NCBI GenBank assembly: GCA_030151985.1
Contig: JASLDZ010000105.1
Span: 1-10,572, forward strand
From: Caulobacteraceae bacterium
Lineage (GTDB): Bacteria > Pseudomonadota > Alphaproteobacteria > Caulobacterales > Caulobacteraceae
DNA length: 10,572 bases
Reading direction: 5' to 3'
Position numbers and translations under genes: made by a program. A model generated the notes under the pieces. It saw only the letters and a program-made list of their open reading frames with translations. It ran no database searches and was not told the DNA's origin. Shown piece after piece: positions 1-7,308 of this stretch; position 1 is the stretch's first letter, and every line of letters starts with the position of its first letter.

Positions 1-103
1 CTTCGTGGAGCGACCTACGCGCTGAGGTGGCGTGACCGGCCGACAGCCGAGCGCGGAGTTTAAACCTGGGTCCCCGCTTCCGCGGGGATGATTGCGAGAG
101 AAG
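1..103. other. Region upstream of lpdA, no gene assigned
   Basis: No gene can be supported here. Two plus-strand frames are open from the window edge and close at TGA 33-35 and TAA 61-63. Either could be the last residues of an upstream gene, but about 10 to 20 residues are too few to recognise. The only clear structure is the hairpin repeat at 66-91. I see no convincing -35/-10 pair, so lpdA may be transcribed from further upstream. Confidence 0.5.
66..91 (+). repeat. Single REP-like hairpin repeat in front of lpdA
   Basis: The segment begins CTGGGTCCC and ends GGGATGA. It folds into a 7-bp stem, TCCCCGC (71-77) against GCGGGGA (82-88), with a TTCC loop. It matches 22 of 26 positions of the repeat at 5871-5896. 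One of the differences is a stem swap (C75-G84 here, G-C in the other copy) that keeps the pairing. It lies 12 bases before the ATG at 104, so it is probably in the leader of the lpdA mRNA. Whether it affects translation is unknown. Confidence 0.65.
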
Positions 104-1516
104 ATGCAGACCCTCAACCCCCACCTCCTCGTCCTCGGCGGCGGCCCCGGCGGCTATGTCGCGGCGATTCGCGCAGGGCAGCTCGGGATCGACACCGTGC
201 TGGTGGACGGGGAGCGGCTCGGCGGCACCTGCCTGATCCGGGGCTGCATCCCCTCCAAGGCGATGATCCACGTCGCCTCCGAGGTCGATACCATGCGCCG
301 CGCCAGCGAGGGAGCCGGCCGCCACGGCGTGAAGCTCTCCGCCCCGCCCGCCGTGAACCTGAGCGAGACCGTCGCCTGGAAGGAGACGGTGGTCGACAAG
401 CTGAACTCCGGCGTCACAGCCTTGCTGAAGCGGGCCAAGGTGAAGGTCGTGCACGGCTTCGGCCGCTTCAGCGACGCCAAGACCTGCCACGTCGAGACCG
501 CCAAGGGTGCCGTCACCATCAAGGCGCGCAACGTGATCCTGGCCGCGGGCTCCAAGTCCGTCGAGCTGCCGCACATCCCGTTTGGCGGCCCCGTTATCGG
601 CTCCACCGAGGCGCTGGCGCTCGACGAGCTGCCCCAGCGGCTGGTCGTGGTGGGCGCCGGCTACATCGGCCTGGAGCTCGGCATCGCCTTCCGCAAGTTC
701 GGATGCGAGGTGACGGTGGTGGAGGCGCAGGACCGCATCCTCCCCCTCTACGACGACCAGCTCACCTCCCCCGTGCGCCGCTGGCTGGAGAAGCACGGCG
801 TGGCGCTGAAACTCGGCGCCAAGGCCAAGGCGCTGGAGGCCGACGGCAACGCCCGCGCCCTCGTCATCGAGACCAAGGACGGCGCCACGGAGCGCCTGCC
901 CGCCGACAAGGTGCTCGTCACCGTCGGCCGCCGCCCCTTCACCGAGGGCTGGGGGCTGGAGGAGACCGGGGTCGCCATGGACGGCCGCTCCGTCAAGGTG
1001 GACGACCGCTGCGCCACCAGCATGTCCGGCGTCTACGCCATCGGCGACCTCGTGGGCGAGCCGATGCTGGCGCACAAGGCCAGCGCGCAGGGCGAGATGG
1101 TCGCCGAGATCATCGCCGGCAAACGCCGCCGCTTCGATCCCGTCAGCATCAGCGCCGTCTGCTTCACCGAGCCCGAGGTCGTCTCCGCCGGCCTCCTCCC
1201 CACCGACCCAGGCGGCAGCGGCCCCGACGTGGCCGTCGGCGTCTTCCCCTTCCAGGCCAACGGCCGCGCCCTCAGCATGGAGGCGGGCGACGACGGCGGC
1301 TTCGTGCGCGTGCTGTCCTCCAAGACCGACGGCCGCATCCTGGGCGTGCAGGCGGTGGGCGCGCACGTCAGCGAGCTGGTCGCGGAGTTCACCCTCGCGC
1401 TGGAGATGGGCGCCACGCTGGACGACATCGCCCACACCATCCACGTCCACCCGACGTTGTCCGAAGGCTTCCACGAGGCCGTGCAGCGCACGCTGGGCCA
1501 CGCCATCCACATCTGA
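104..1516 (+). CDS. lpdA: Dihydrolipoyl dehydrogenase (E3 subunit)
   Basis: This cytoplasmic flavoenzyme reoxidises the dihydrolipoyl group of 2-oxo acid dehydrogenase complexes, passing electrons through FAD and a disulfide to NAD+. The 470-residue length fits the family. Visible motifs are the FAD-binding GGGPGG (residues 12-17), the redox disulfide in GGTCLIRGCIPSK (Cys43 and Cys48), the NAD-binding VVVGAGYIGLELG near residue 184, the second FAD motif VYAIGDLVGEPMLAHKA near 310, and the catalytic HPTLSE with His449 and Glu454. The CLIRGC disulfide and the GRRPFTEGWGLE segment recall E3 proteins of branched-chain complexes such as LpdV, but no E1 or E2 gene is in view, so the partner complex is not established. 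I chose ATG 104, with GAGAG at 96-100. An in-frame TTG at 92 would add four residues but falls at the edge of the hairpin repeat. Confidence 0.95.
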   Translation: MQTLNPHLLVLGGGPGGYVAAIRAGQLGIDTVLVDGERLGGTCLIRGCIPSKAMIHVASEVDTMRRASEGAGRHGVKLSAPPAVNLSETVAWKETVVDKLNSGVTALLKRAKVKVVHGFGRFSDAKTCHVETAKGAVTIKARNVILAAGSKSVELPHIPFGGPVIGSTEALALDELPQRLVVVGAGYIGLELGIAFRKFGCEVTVVEAQDRILPLYDDQLTSPVRRWLEKHGVALKLGAKAKALEADGNARALVIETKDGATERLPADKVLVTVGRRPFTEGWGLEETGVAMDGRSVKVDDRCATSMSGVYAIGDLVGEPMLAHKASAQGEMVAEIIAGKRRRFDPVSISAVCFTEPEVVSAGLLPTDPGGSGPDVAVGVFPFQANGRALSMEAGDDGGFVRVLSSKTDGRILGVQAVGAHVSELVAEFTLALEMGATLDDIAHTIHVHPTLSEGFHEAVQRTLGHAIHI

Positions 1517-1537
1517 TGGTCCGCAAGGCCGCGCCGC

Positions 1538-1565
1538 TTGCCGCCGCGCGCCCGCCCGCTATAAG
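1538..1565 (+). promoter_or_regulatory. Probable promoter of tRNA-Ser
   Basis: TTGCCG at 1538-1543 is separated by 16 bases from TATAAG at 1560-1565. The -10 is preceded by GC, giving GCTATAAG, which resembles the housekeeping alphaproteobacterial -10 element. Transcription would begin near 1572, leaving a leader of about 37 bases before the tRNA. The site lies just after the lpdA stop, so the tRNA need not depend on lpdA transcription. This is a pattern match only. Confidence 0.5.
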
Positions 1566-1608
1566 ACGCCCCTTCCGCGGGCGGGGCGCACTCCCCTGCC
1601 GCCCGTGA

Positions 1609-1698
1609 GGTGAGGTGGCGGAGTGGTCGATCGCGCACGCTTGGAAAGCGTGTTTAGGTGAAAGCCTAACGAGGGTTCGAATCCCTCCCTCACCGCCA
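1609..1698 (+). tRNA. tRNA-Ser(GGA)
   Basis: This is a 90-base class II tRNA. The acceptor stem pairs GGTGAGG (1609-1615) with CCTCACC (1688-1694), followed by discriminator G1695 and an encoded CCA (1696-1698). The anticodon stem CACGC/GCGTG encloses the loop TTGGAAA with anticodon GGA at 1643-1645, reading UCC and UCU serine codons. The variable arm (about 1653-1670) is long and self-pairing (TTAGG...CCTAA), as expected for serine. The T arm is GAGGG-TTCGAAT-CCCTC (1671-1687). All stems pair, so it should be functional. I see no integrase or duplicated 3' end nearby to suggest use as an attachment site. Confidence 0.97.
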
Positions 1699-1702
1699 CG
1701 CT

Positions 1703-1732
1703 GGCCCTCGCCGCAGGGCGCTCGGCCGGGCC
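1703..1732. terminator. Weak hairpin between convergent tRNA and RND gene
   Basis: GCCCT (1704-1708) can pair with AGGGC (1715-1719) over a six-base loop, or GGCCC (1703-1707) with GGGCC (1728-1732). It lies in the 33-base gap where the tRNA and the minus-strand pump gene converge, where a terminator is expected. There is no T tract on either strand, so intrinsic termination is not well supported and Rho-dependent ending is equally possible. Confidence 0.2.
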
Positions 1733-4700
1733 TACGTCGGCGACGATGACGGGCGGCGGACGCCGGGGAGCAGCGAGAGCAGCATCGGCATCGCCAGCAG
1801 CACCAGCGGATACTGCAGCAGCAACCCCGCGATGATGGCGATGGCCAGCGGCTGCTGCACGCCCGAGCCCGCTCCGATGGCCAGGGCCAGCGGCAGGAGC
1901 GTCAGGATCGCCGCCAGCGTCGTCATGGTGATGGGGCGCACGCGGTTGCGGCTGGCCTGCACCAGGGCGTCGCGGTCGGGCATGTGGCGGCGAAGCTCGT
2001 CCCACTCGGAGACGTAGAAGATCGCCATCTCCGCCCCGATCCCGATCACCATGGTCATGCCCATCAGCGCGGTGATGTTCAGCTCCACGTGCGTCAGCCA
2101 CAGGGCGGTGAAGACGGCGGTGGTGGAAAGGAGCGCGCAGCCGATGATGATCGCGGCGAGCCAGAAGCGACGGTAGAGCACCAGGAGGAGCCCGAACTCG
2201 GCCACCAGCGCGGCGGCGAACACCCGCGCGAGGCCCGCGAAGGCGATCTGCTGCTGGGCGTAGAGGCCGCCGAGCTCGTAGCGCACCCCGGGAGCCAGCG
2301 CGCCGGGCGCGTCCAGCACCTTCTTCACATCGGCCACCGCGGCGCCCACGCCGCGCCCCTCGATCCGCCCCGTGACGGCGACCATGGGCTGCAGGTTCTC
2401 GCGGGAGATCTGCGGCTGGCCGGTAACGGGGACGATGTCGGCCACGCGCTCCAATGGGAAGACGTGGCCGTCCTTGGCGCGGATCGGAAGGGCGACGAGG
2501 TCCTGTTCCTGCAGGTCGAGCGCGCCGGGCAGGCGCACGCGCACGTCGATCGATTTGGACGCCTGCGGAAGCTGGGTCGCGACGGCGCCGTTCAGCGCCT
2601 GGTCCACGGCCTGGGAGACCTCCTGCACCGTCGCGCCCTCGGTGGCGGCGCGAAGCGGGTCGATCTTGACGTCCAGGGCGTCGCCGGCGAGCTGCACGCC
2701 GCTCTTCACTTCCACCACGCCGGCGATCTTGCCGATCTTGTCCGCGATGGCCTTGGCTTGCGGGATCAGCACGGAGGGGTCGGCGGCGAAGAGCTTCACC
2801 TCGATCGGCTGGGGCACGGCGGTGAGGTCGCCGATCAGGTCCTCCATCAGCTGCGCGAGCTCCAGCTCGACGCCCGGGACCTTGTCCTCCGCCGCCTCGC
2901 GAACGGCGGTCATCACCTCCTCGGTTGGTCGGGCGTGGCCGTCCTTCAGGCGCACGAAATAGTCGCCGTGGTAGCTCTGGCCGAGGTCGCCGCCGAGCCC
3001 GGTGCCCAGGCGGCGCGAGAAGGTCAGCACCTCGGGCTGGGCGCGCAGGATGGCGTCGACCTGGCCCATCACGCGCTCGGTCTCCACGAGGGAGGTGCCG
3101 GGGGGCGTGTAGTAGTCCATCACGAAGCCGCCCTCGTCGACTTTGGGCATGAAGCCGGTCGGCACCTGGCGGAAGGCGATGAACCCCAGCACCAGCAGCG
3201 GGACCAGCGCCACGGCCAGCGCCCACGGCCTCGCCATGGCGAAGGTCAGCGCTCGGTCATGGACGCGGTTCAACCGTCCGTCGGCCCTCGCGCCGGGGTC
3301 GCGCCACTTGCGGAAGTCCACGATCCCCCGCGCCAGCAGCGGCACGACCAGGGCGGCCATGACGTAGGAGATGGCCAACGCTGCGGCCATGGTGATCGAC
3401 AGCGCCTTGGAGAACGCCCCCGTCACCCCGCTCAGCAGCCCCAGGGGCGCGAACACGATCAGGGTGGCGAGGCTGGAGCCGGTGAGCGGGCGCAGGAACT
3501 CGTGCGCGGCGGGCAGCACCGCCTCCTTGCCGCCCTTCCCTTCCCCCGTCCCCTCTTCTCCGGCGCGACGCGCGATGTGCTCGACCATCACGATCACGTC
3601 GTCGATGAGCAGGCCCACCGCCGCCGCGATCCCGCCTAGCGTCATGATGTTGAAGCTCATCTTGAGCAGGGACAGGACGAGGACAGTCGCCGCCAGCGTC
3701 GCGGGGACAACGAGGACGGCGATCAGCGTCACCCGCCAGCTGCGCAGGAAGGCGATCAGCACGCCGCTCGCCAGCACCAGCCCGATCAGCACCGCGTCGC
3801 GCACGCTGGAGGCCGAGGCGGTGACCAGCCGGCTCTGGTCATACCAGTTCACCAGCGTCACCCCGGGCGGCAGGGGGAAGGCCTTGAGCTTGGCCTCCAC
3901 GTCGCGGGCGATGCGCACGGCGTTGCCGTCGGGCTGCTCGTAGACGTTGAAGAGCACGGCGGGGCGCCCGTCCTCCGACACGTGCATCCACTGCGGGACC
4001 TCGCCGTCCTTCACCTCCGCCACGTCGCGCACGCGCACGGCGCCGTCGGCGTCGGCCTTGAGCACCACGGCGCCCACGTCGGCGGCGGTGTGGAGCGAGC
4101 GGTCGGTGAGCACCAGGAACAGCTTGTGCCGGTCCTGCACCCGCCCGGCCGCCTGGATCACGTTGCCCGCGCCCACCGCCGCGGTCAGGTCGGCGAGCGA
4201 GAGGTTGTAGTCGGCCAGCCGCCGCGGGTCGGCCAGCACCTCGACCTCGGCCACGCCGCCGCCCTGCACGTCCACCCGCGACAGGCCCTCGACGGAAGAG
4301 AGCAGCGGCTTGATCTGCAGGTCGGCGAGGTCGCGCAGCTGCACGGGCGTCAGCCGCTCGCTGCGGAGGGCGTATGCGATGATCGGGAAGACGGTCGGAT
4401 CCATCCGCCGCACGCCATAGCTCGTGCCCGGCGGCAGGGTGGGGAGCGCGCGGGCGATGGCGGCGTCCACCGCCAGCGTGCCCGCCTGCATGTCGCGGCC
4501 CCAGCCGAAGTCGACGCTGATCTGGGCTGAGCCGCGGGTGGTCTCGCTGCGCACGTCCTGCACGCCGGGCACGGTGCGCACCGCCTCCTCGATCGGGCGG
4601 GTGACGAGGAGCGCGGTCTGGTCGGCGGGGCGGTCGCCGGCGTCCAAGTCCACCACCACGCGGGGGAAGGAGGTCTGGGGGAACAGGCCCACGGGCAGGC

Positions 4701-4791
4701 TCAAGCCCGCCGCGATCCCCGCCGCGGCGAGGGCGAAGGCGACCACCAGGATCGCCCGCGCCTGGTCCTTCAGGAGGTCGGCGAAGCGCAT
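1732..4791 (-). CDS. RND-family efflux pump, inner-membrane subunit
   Basis: This is a proton-driven exporter of the AcrB/CusA superfamily; 1019 residues is a full length. TM1 (about residues 12-32) leads into the family's N-terminal signature PVGLFPQTSFPRVVVDLDAG and SETTRGSAQISVDF. TM4 carries GLLIDDVIVMVEH, with adjacent Asp397-Asp398 matching the AcrB relay pair. The metal-type first Asp (D402 of CzcA) aligns with Ala. GFMPKVDEGGF (about 547-557) opens the second half. In TM10, GIGAEMAIFY puts Glu921 where AcrB has Lys940. The TM4-TM5 loop has a Gly/Glu/Lys-rich stretch (EEGTGEGKGGKEA) somewhat longer than usual. ATG 4791 lies seven bases after the adaptor stop, so the two are co-transcribed. 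The outer membrane-adaptor-pump order is Czc/Cus-like, but the motifs do not support a metal substrate. Substrate unknown. Confidence 0.93.
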   Translation of the reverse strand: MRFADLLKDQARAILVVAFALAAAGIAAGLSLPVGLFPQTSFPRVVVDLDAGDRPADQTALLVTRPIEEAVRTVPGVQDVRSETTRGSAQISVDFGWGRDMQAGTLAVDAAIARALPTLPPGTSYGVRRMDPTVFPIIAYALRSERLTPVQLRDLADLQIKPLLSSVEGLSRVDVQGGGVAEVEVLADPRRLADYNLSLADLTAAVGAGNVIQAAGRVQDRHKLFLVLTDRSLHTAADVGAVVLKADADGAVRVRDVAEVKDGEVPQWMHVSEDGRPAVLFNVYEQPDGNAVRIARDVEAKLKAFPLPPGVTLVNWYDQSRLVTASASSVRDAVLIGLVLASGVLIAFLRSWRVTLIAVLVVPATLAATVLVLSLLKMSFNIMTLGGIAAAVGLLIDDVIVMVEHIARRAGEEGTGEGKGGKEAVLPAAHEFLRPLTGSSLATLIVFAPLGLLSGVTGAFSKALSITMAAALAISYVMAALVVPLLARGIVDFRKWRDPGARADGRLNRVHDRALTFAMARPWALAVALVPLLVLGFIAFRQVPTGFMPKVDEGGFVMDYYTPPGTSLVETERVMGQVDAILRAQPEVLTFSRRLGTGLGGDLGQSYHGDYFVRLKDGHARPTEEVMTAVREAAEDKVPGVELELAQLMEDLIGDLTAVPQPIEVKLFAADPSVLIPQAKAIADKIGKIAGVVEVKSGVQLAGDALDVKIDPLRAATEGATVQEVSQAVDQALNGAVATQLPQASKSIDVRVRLPGALDLQEQDLVALPIRAKDGHVFPLERVADIVPVTGQPQISRENLQPMVAVTGRIEGRGVGAAVADVKKVLDAPGALAPGVRYELGGLYAQQQIAFAGLARVFAAALVAEFGLLLVLYRRFWLAAIIIGCALLSTTAVFTALWLTHVELNITALMGMTMVIGIGAEMAIFYVSEWDELRRHMPDRDALVQASRNRVRPITMTTLAAILTLLPLALAIGAGSGVQQPLAIAIIAGLLLQYPLVLLAMPMLLSLLPGVRRPSSSPT

Positions 4792-4798
4792 GGCGCCG

Positions 4799-5920
4799 TC
4801 AGCGGGTGCGGACGGGCGCGCCGTCGTCGAGCTGGGCGGCGCCGTTCACCACCACCGGCCGGGCGGGGTCGAGCGAACCCTCCACGACGTCGGTCTCGCG
4901 GCCGGGTTGGGCGACGGTGACGGGCACGCGGTGCGCCTTGCCGCCCGCGACCTGGAACACGGCCGCCTCGCCGTCCTCGATCCGCACGGCGGCGTGGGGC
5001 ACGAGCCAGCCCGCGCGGGACGCCACCGCGATCCGCGCCTCGAACGCTTGACCCGCCAGCACGGCGCCGGCGGGCGCGGAGATGTCCACGTCCACCAGCC
5101 GGGAGCGTGGGTTGAGCGCGGCGTCCACCCGGATCACCCGCCCCTGCAACGACGGGCCCCCGCCCACAGGCCGCAGTTCCGCACCCGCGCCGACGCGCAC
5201 CTGCGAGCGGCGGCCAGGCTCGACGCCGACGCTCACCTGCAGGCCGGAGGCGCGGGCCAGGGTGGCGAGCGCGGCGCCCGCCGCCGGGCGGTCGCCCGCC
5301 GAGACCGGCACGGCGGTGACGACGCCGTCGAAGGGGGCGGCCAGGGTGACGACCGGGCGGCCCGCGCCCTCTCGGGTCAGCGCCGAGAGCTGGGCCTGGG
5401 CGTCCGCGACCGCCTTGTCCGCCGTCGCGAGCTGGTCCTTGGTGCCGAGCTGTGCGCTGAGGAGCTGCTTCGCGTGCAGCCGCTGCGCTCTAGCCAGCGT
5501 CAGCGCCGTCTGCGCCTGGCGGTAGCCGGCGACGGCGGTGGGCGCCGTGGCGAAGGTCAGGATCGGCGCGCCCTTGCGCACCGCCTGGCCGGGCGTGACG
5601 CGGACGGCGAGCACCTGCCCGGTCTGCGCCAGCGTCAGGGTGCGGACGGCGGCGGAGGCGGGCGCGGCCTGGCCGTACGCCTCGATCGTCACCGGTGCGC
5701 TGCCGCGCCTGGGCGTCGCGAGCGTGACGAGCACGCTGGGCTCGGCGAAGGCGGGGAAGGCGAGCGCCAACATAATCCCGCTCATCCCGGCGAAGGCCGG
5801 GACCCAGTTCCGGGAGCGAAGAAGCCGGGACCCGCCATTCTCAACGCAGCGCGCGGGGCTCCCGTCGGAACTGGGTCCCGGCCTTCGCCGGGATGAGCGG
5901 TAAGAAGGAGAGGCCATCAT
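4799..5920 (-). CDS. Periplasmic adaptor (membrane fusion protein) of RND efflux
   Basis: This HlyD/AcrA-type adaptor bridges the pump at 1732-4791 and the outer-membrane protein at 5917-7272. Counted from ATG 5920 (373 residues), the first half-lipoyl strand set is near 98-122 (TGQVLAVRVTPGQAVRKGAP). A helical hairpin rich in Ala, Gln and Lys follows at about 128-182, then the second half-lipoyl near 190-222 (APFDGVVTAVPVSAGD), then beta-barrel and membrane-proximal domains. There is no His-, Met- or Cys-rich metal-binding extension. The start is uncertain. ATG 5920 overlaps the upstream stop as ATGA, implying translational coupling, but residues 7-48 are encoded by an in-frame palindromic repeat. 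Internal ATGs at 5785 and 5773 lead straight into the hydrophobic LALAFPAFA-EPS signal-like segment, which lacks the usual positive start. No lipobox is seen. Confidence 0.9.
   Translation of the reverse strand: MMASPSYRSSRRRPGPSSDGSPARCVENGGSRLLRSRNWVPAFAGMSGIMLALAFPAFAEPSVLVTLATPRRGSAPVTIEAYGQAAPASAAVRTLTLAQTGQVLAVRVTPGQAVRKGAPILTFATAPTAVAGYRQAQTALTLARAQRLHAKQLLSAQLGTKDQLATADKAVADAQAQLSALTREGAGRPVVTLAAPFDGVVTAVPVSAGDRPAAGAALATLARASGLQVSVGVEPGRRSQVRVGAGAELRPVGGGPSLQGRVIRVDAALNPRSRLVDVDISAPAGAVLAGQAFEARIAVASRAGWLVPHAAVRIEDGEAAVFQVAGGKAHRVPVTVAQPGRETDVVEGSLDPARPVVVNGAAQLDDGAPVRTR
5778..5900. repeat. 123-bp palindromic repeat element (paired REP-like hairpins)
   Basis: A perfect 35-bp inverted repeat, left arm 5778-5812 (CCGCTCATCCCGGCGAAGGC onward) and right arm 5866-5900, flanks a 53-base centre. 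Each arm itself contains a hairpin with stem TCCCGGC/GCCGGGA and a four-base loop. Repeats of this look, translated as WVPAFAGM or IPAKAGTQ, are common in alphaproteobacterial genomes. The copy is intact, consistent with a recent arrival or active maintenance. Its length is exactly 41 codons and it has no stop in the adaptor frame. No clear target duplication is seen at its edges. Confidence 0.88.
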
Positions 5921-7203
5921 GTGGGATCCGATACCGTCGGAAGCCCCGCCCCGGTCAGCGTGAGGATCGCCACCTCCTGCTCCAGCACCGCCTGTTCCAG
6001 CGTCACGATCTCCTGCGCCTTGGTCAGGCGGGCGGCGATCAGGTCGACGTAGCCGAGCTCGTCCAGCGCGCCCTGACCGAAGGCGGCCTGCGCCTTGGCC
6101 GCCGCCGCGGCGACGCCCGGCAGGTCGGCGCGCGCCTGGGCGAGCTGCGCCTGCGCGGCCCTCAGCTCGGTGACCGACGCGCGGAGCTGGCCGTAGGCGG
6201 CGTCGAGCCGCGCCTGGTACTCGGCGCGGAGCTGCTCGCGGGTGGCGCGCTGCAGGGCGATGTCGCCGCGCCCGCGGTCGAAGAGCGGCAGGTTGAAGCT
6301 GAAGCTCGGGCCGACGTTGCGCACGTCGCTGTTGTCGCTGCCGCCCGTGACGCCGAACACCAGCGCCGGATACTGGTTCAGGATCGCCAGCCGCGTCCGC
6401 GCCTCCTGCGAGGCGTAGCCCAGCCGCAGCGCGATCAGGTCGGGCCGCCGCAGCGTCAGGTCCTTGGCCAATGCGTCGGCCTGCGCGGCGTCGAGGGGCG
6501 GCAGGGCGGGATCGTCGACCAAGGCCAGCGGCGCGTCGGGCTCGCGGCCCATCAGCGCATTGAGCTGGTGGCGGCGCGCGAGCTGCTGGCGCTCGCCTGC
6601 ATCCACCGCCGCGCGGGCGGACTGCAGGGCGGCGGCGTCCGGCGCGGCGGTCGACAGCGTCACGTTCCCCTGCGCCAGCGCGCGGTCAAGCCGGCGCCCG
6701 CGGTCGGCGTAGAGGTCGCGCGCCTGGCGCAGCAGGGCCAGCGCCCGCTCGCCCTCGATGAGCTGCACCGCGAGCAGCCGCGCCTGCCCCGCGGCCTGCC
6801 ACTCCTGCCACAGGAGCTGCGCGTCCACCTGCGCCGCGGCCTGCCGCGCGCCCGCCTTGCGGACCGACAGGGTGACGAGCGCGCGCACGTCCTCGCTGAT
6901 CCCGGCGTTCCAGGCGAAGCCCGTGCCCGCCCCCGCCGCCAAGGGCAGGATCGCGCCGGTGAACTGCGGGTCGGGGAGCAGGCCCGCCTGCAGCAACTGC
7001 GCCCGGCCCACGCCCCGCTGCGCGCGCGCGGCGACGAGGTCGGGGTCGTCGCGAAGCACGATCGCGGTGACCTGCGCCACGCTCAGCGGGCCGGACACGC
7101 CGGCGCGCAGGGCCGGCGCGGCGGGCAGCGGCCTGGGCGCATAGGCGGCGCACGCGCTCAAGGCGTGAGCGAGCAGGGCCGCCGCCACGATGCGGGCCCG
7201 CAC
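5917..7203 (-). CDS. Outer-membrane efflux lipoprotein (TolC/OEP family)
   Basis: This trimeric outer-membrane channel of the OprM/CzcC type would complete the tripartite pump. From GTG 7203 the product is 428 residues and starts MRARIVAAALLAHALSAC, a textbook lipoprotein signal with the lipidated Cys at residue 18. The mature part shows the two-fold outer-membrane efflux repeat: an N-terminal half with long Ala/Gln/Arg-rich helices (for example LSVAQVTAIVLRDDPDLVAARAQRG, shown here as LSVAQVTAI...DDPDL) and a second half with RRPDLIALRLGY and FNLPLFDRGRG. Longer starts (GTG 7233, TTG 7272) are possible but add residues before the signal and would overlap the proposed promoter. No start has a strong Shine-Dalgarno sequence. 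The stop overlaps the adaptor's ATG as ATGA. It is first in the pump unit, 129 bases after the kinase gene. Confidence 0.92.
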   Translation of the reverse strand: MRARIVAAALLAHALSACAAYAPRPLPAAPALRAGVSGPLSVAQVTAIVLRDDPDLVAARAQRGVGRAQLLQAGLLPDPQFTGAILPLAAGAGTGFAWNAGISEDVRALVTLSVRKAGARQAAAQVDAQLLWQEWQAAGQARLLAVQLIEGERALALLRQARDLYADRGRRLDRALAQGNVTLSTAAPDAAALQSARAAVDAGERQQLARRHQLNALMGREPDAPLALVDDPALPPLDAAQADALAKDLTLRRPDLIALRLGYASQEARTRLAILNQYPALVFGVTGGSDNSDVRNVGPSFSFNLPLFDRGRGDIALQRATREQLRAEYQARLDAAYGQLRASVTELRAAQAQLAQARADLPGVAAAAAKAQAAFGQGALDELGYVDLIAARLTKAQEIVTLEQAVLEQEVAILTLTGAGLPTVSDPT

Positions 7204-7240
7204 GGTCGATACAGGGAAAGCCCGTCGCGTCACGATGAGC

Positions 7241-7272
7241 GGTCTAGCGCCTGCACGCGAAGATGAAGTCAA
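7241..7272 (-). promoter_or_regulatory. Possible promoter of the efflux unit
   Basis: On the minus strand TTGACT (7272-7267) is a good -35. GCTAGACC (7248-7241) resembles the alphaproteobacterial -10 consensus GCTANAWC. If the hexamer is TAGACC, the spacing is about 20 bases, which is long; that would fit a promoter needing an activator. Transcription would start near 7232, about 30 bases before the GTG at 7203. The shared operator lies just upstream. Pattern match only. Confidence 0.35.
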
Positions 7273-7308
7273 GCGGTCGGTCGCAATGAAGTCTTGCGCG
7301 AGCGCAAG
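7263..7308. promoter_or_regulatory. Putative response-regulator binding region upstream of the efflux genes
   Basis: The core element at 7288-7308 is GAAGTCTTGCG-N5-GCAAG, containing the inverted repeat CTTGC-N6-GCAAG. Its left part recurs as a direct repeat: ATGAAGTCAAGCG starts at 7263 and ATGAAGTCTTGCG at 7286. They are 23 bases apart, close to two helical turns, as is usual for tandem OmpR-family sites. The same 21-bp element occurs at 10503-10523, matching at 17 of 21 positions, before the first gene of the regulator unit. Its position upstream of the candidate -35 suits an activator. Binding by the regulator encoded at 8705-9379 is inferred. Confidence 0.55.

Noticed and set aside
1..63. 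Open frame from the left edge ending TAA at 61-63, and another ending TGA at 33-35
   Set aside because: Too short to recognise as the end of a real gene. With high G+C, such open stretches arise by chance.
88..1608. 506-codon plus-strand open frame over lpdA
   Set aside because: It is a shifted frame of lpdA with an Arg/Pro/Ala-rich product, an artefact of high G+C. The true frame shows all E3 motifs.
1609..1740. tRNA-Ser as an integration site for a mobile island containing the efflux genes
   Set aside because: There is no integrase, no repeated tRNA 3' end in the window and no shift in composition between the efflux genes and lpdA.
1559..3226. Long minus-strand open frame with EGFEPSLGFHLNTLSKRA near its end
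   Set aside because: That phrase is the antisense translation of the tRNA-Ser gene. The rest is an out-of-frame reading of the RND pump gene, Arg/Pro/Ala-rich with no domain.
1984..3639. Long plus-strand open frame opposite the RND gene
   Set aside because: The product is low-complexity (His/Gly/Arg/Asp-rich) with no recognisable domain; it is a codon-bias shadow of the real minus-strand gene.
1732..4791. Heavy-metal (CzcA/CusA) assignment for the pump
   Set aside because: The TM4 motif lacks the metal-type Asp, and the adaptor has no metal-binding extension. Gene order alone is not enough.
5778..5900. Inverted arms as ends of an insertion sequence or a CRISPR-like array
   Set aside because: No transposase lies between the arms (53 bases only), and there are no regularly spaced repeats. 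A REP/MITE-like palindrome fits better.
5893..7266. 457-codon plus-strand open frame opposite the outer-membrane protein
   Set aside because: It is a shadow of the OEP-family gene and starts inside the palindromic repeat.
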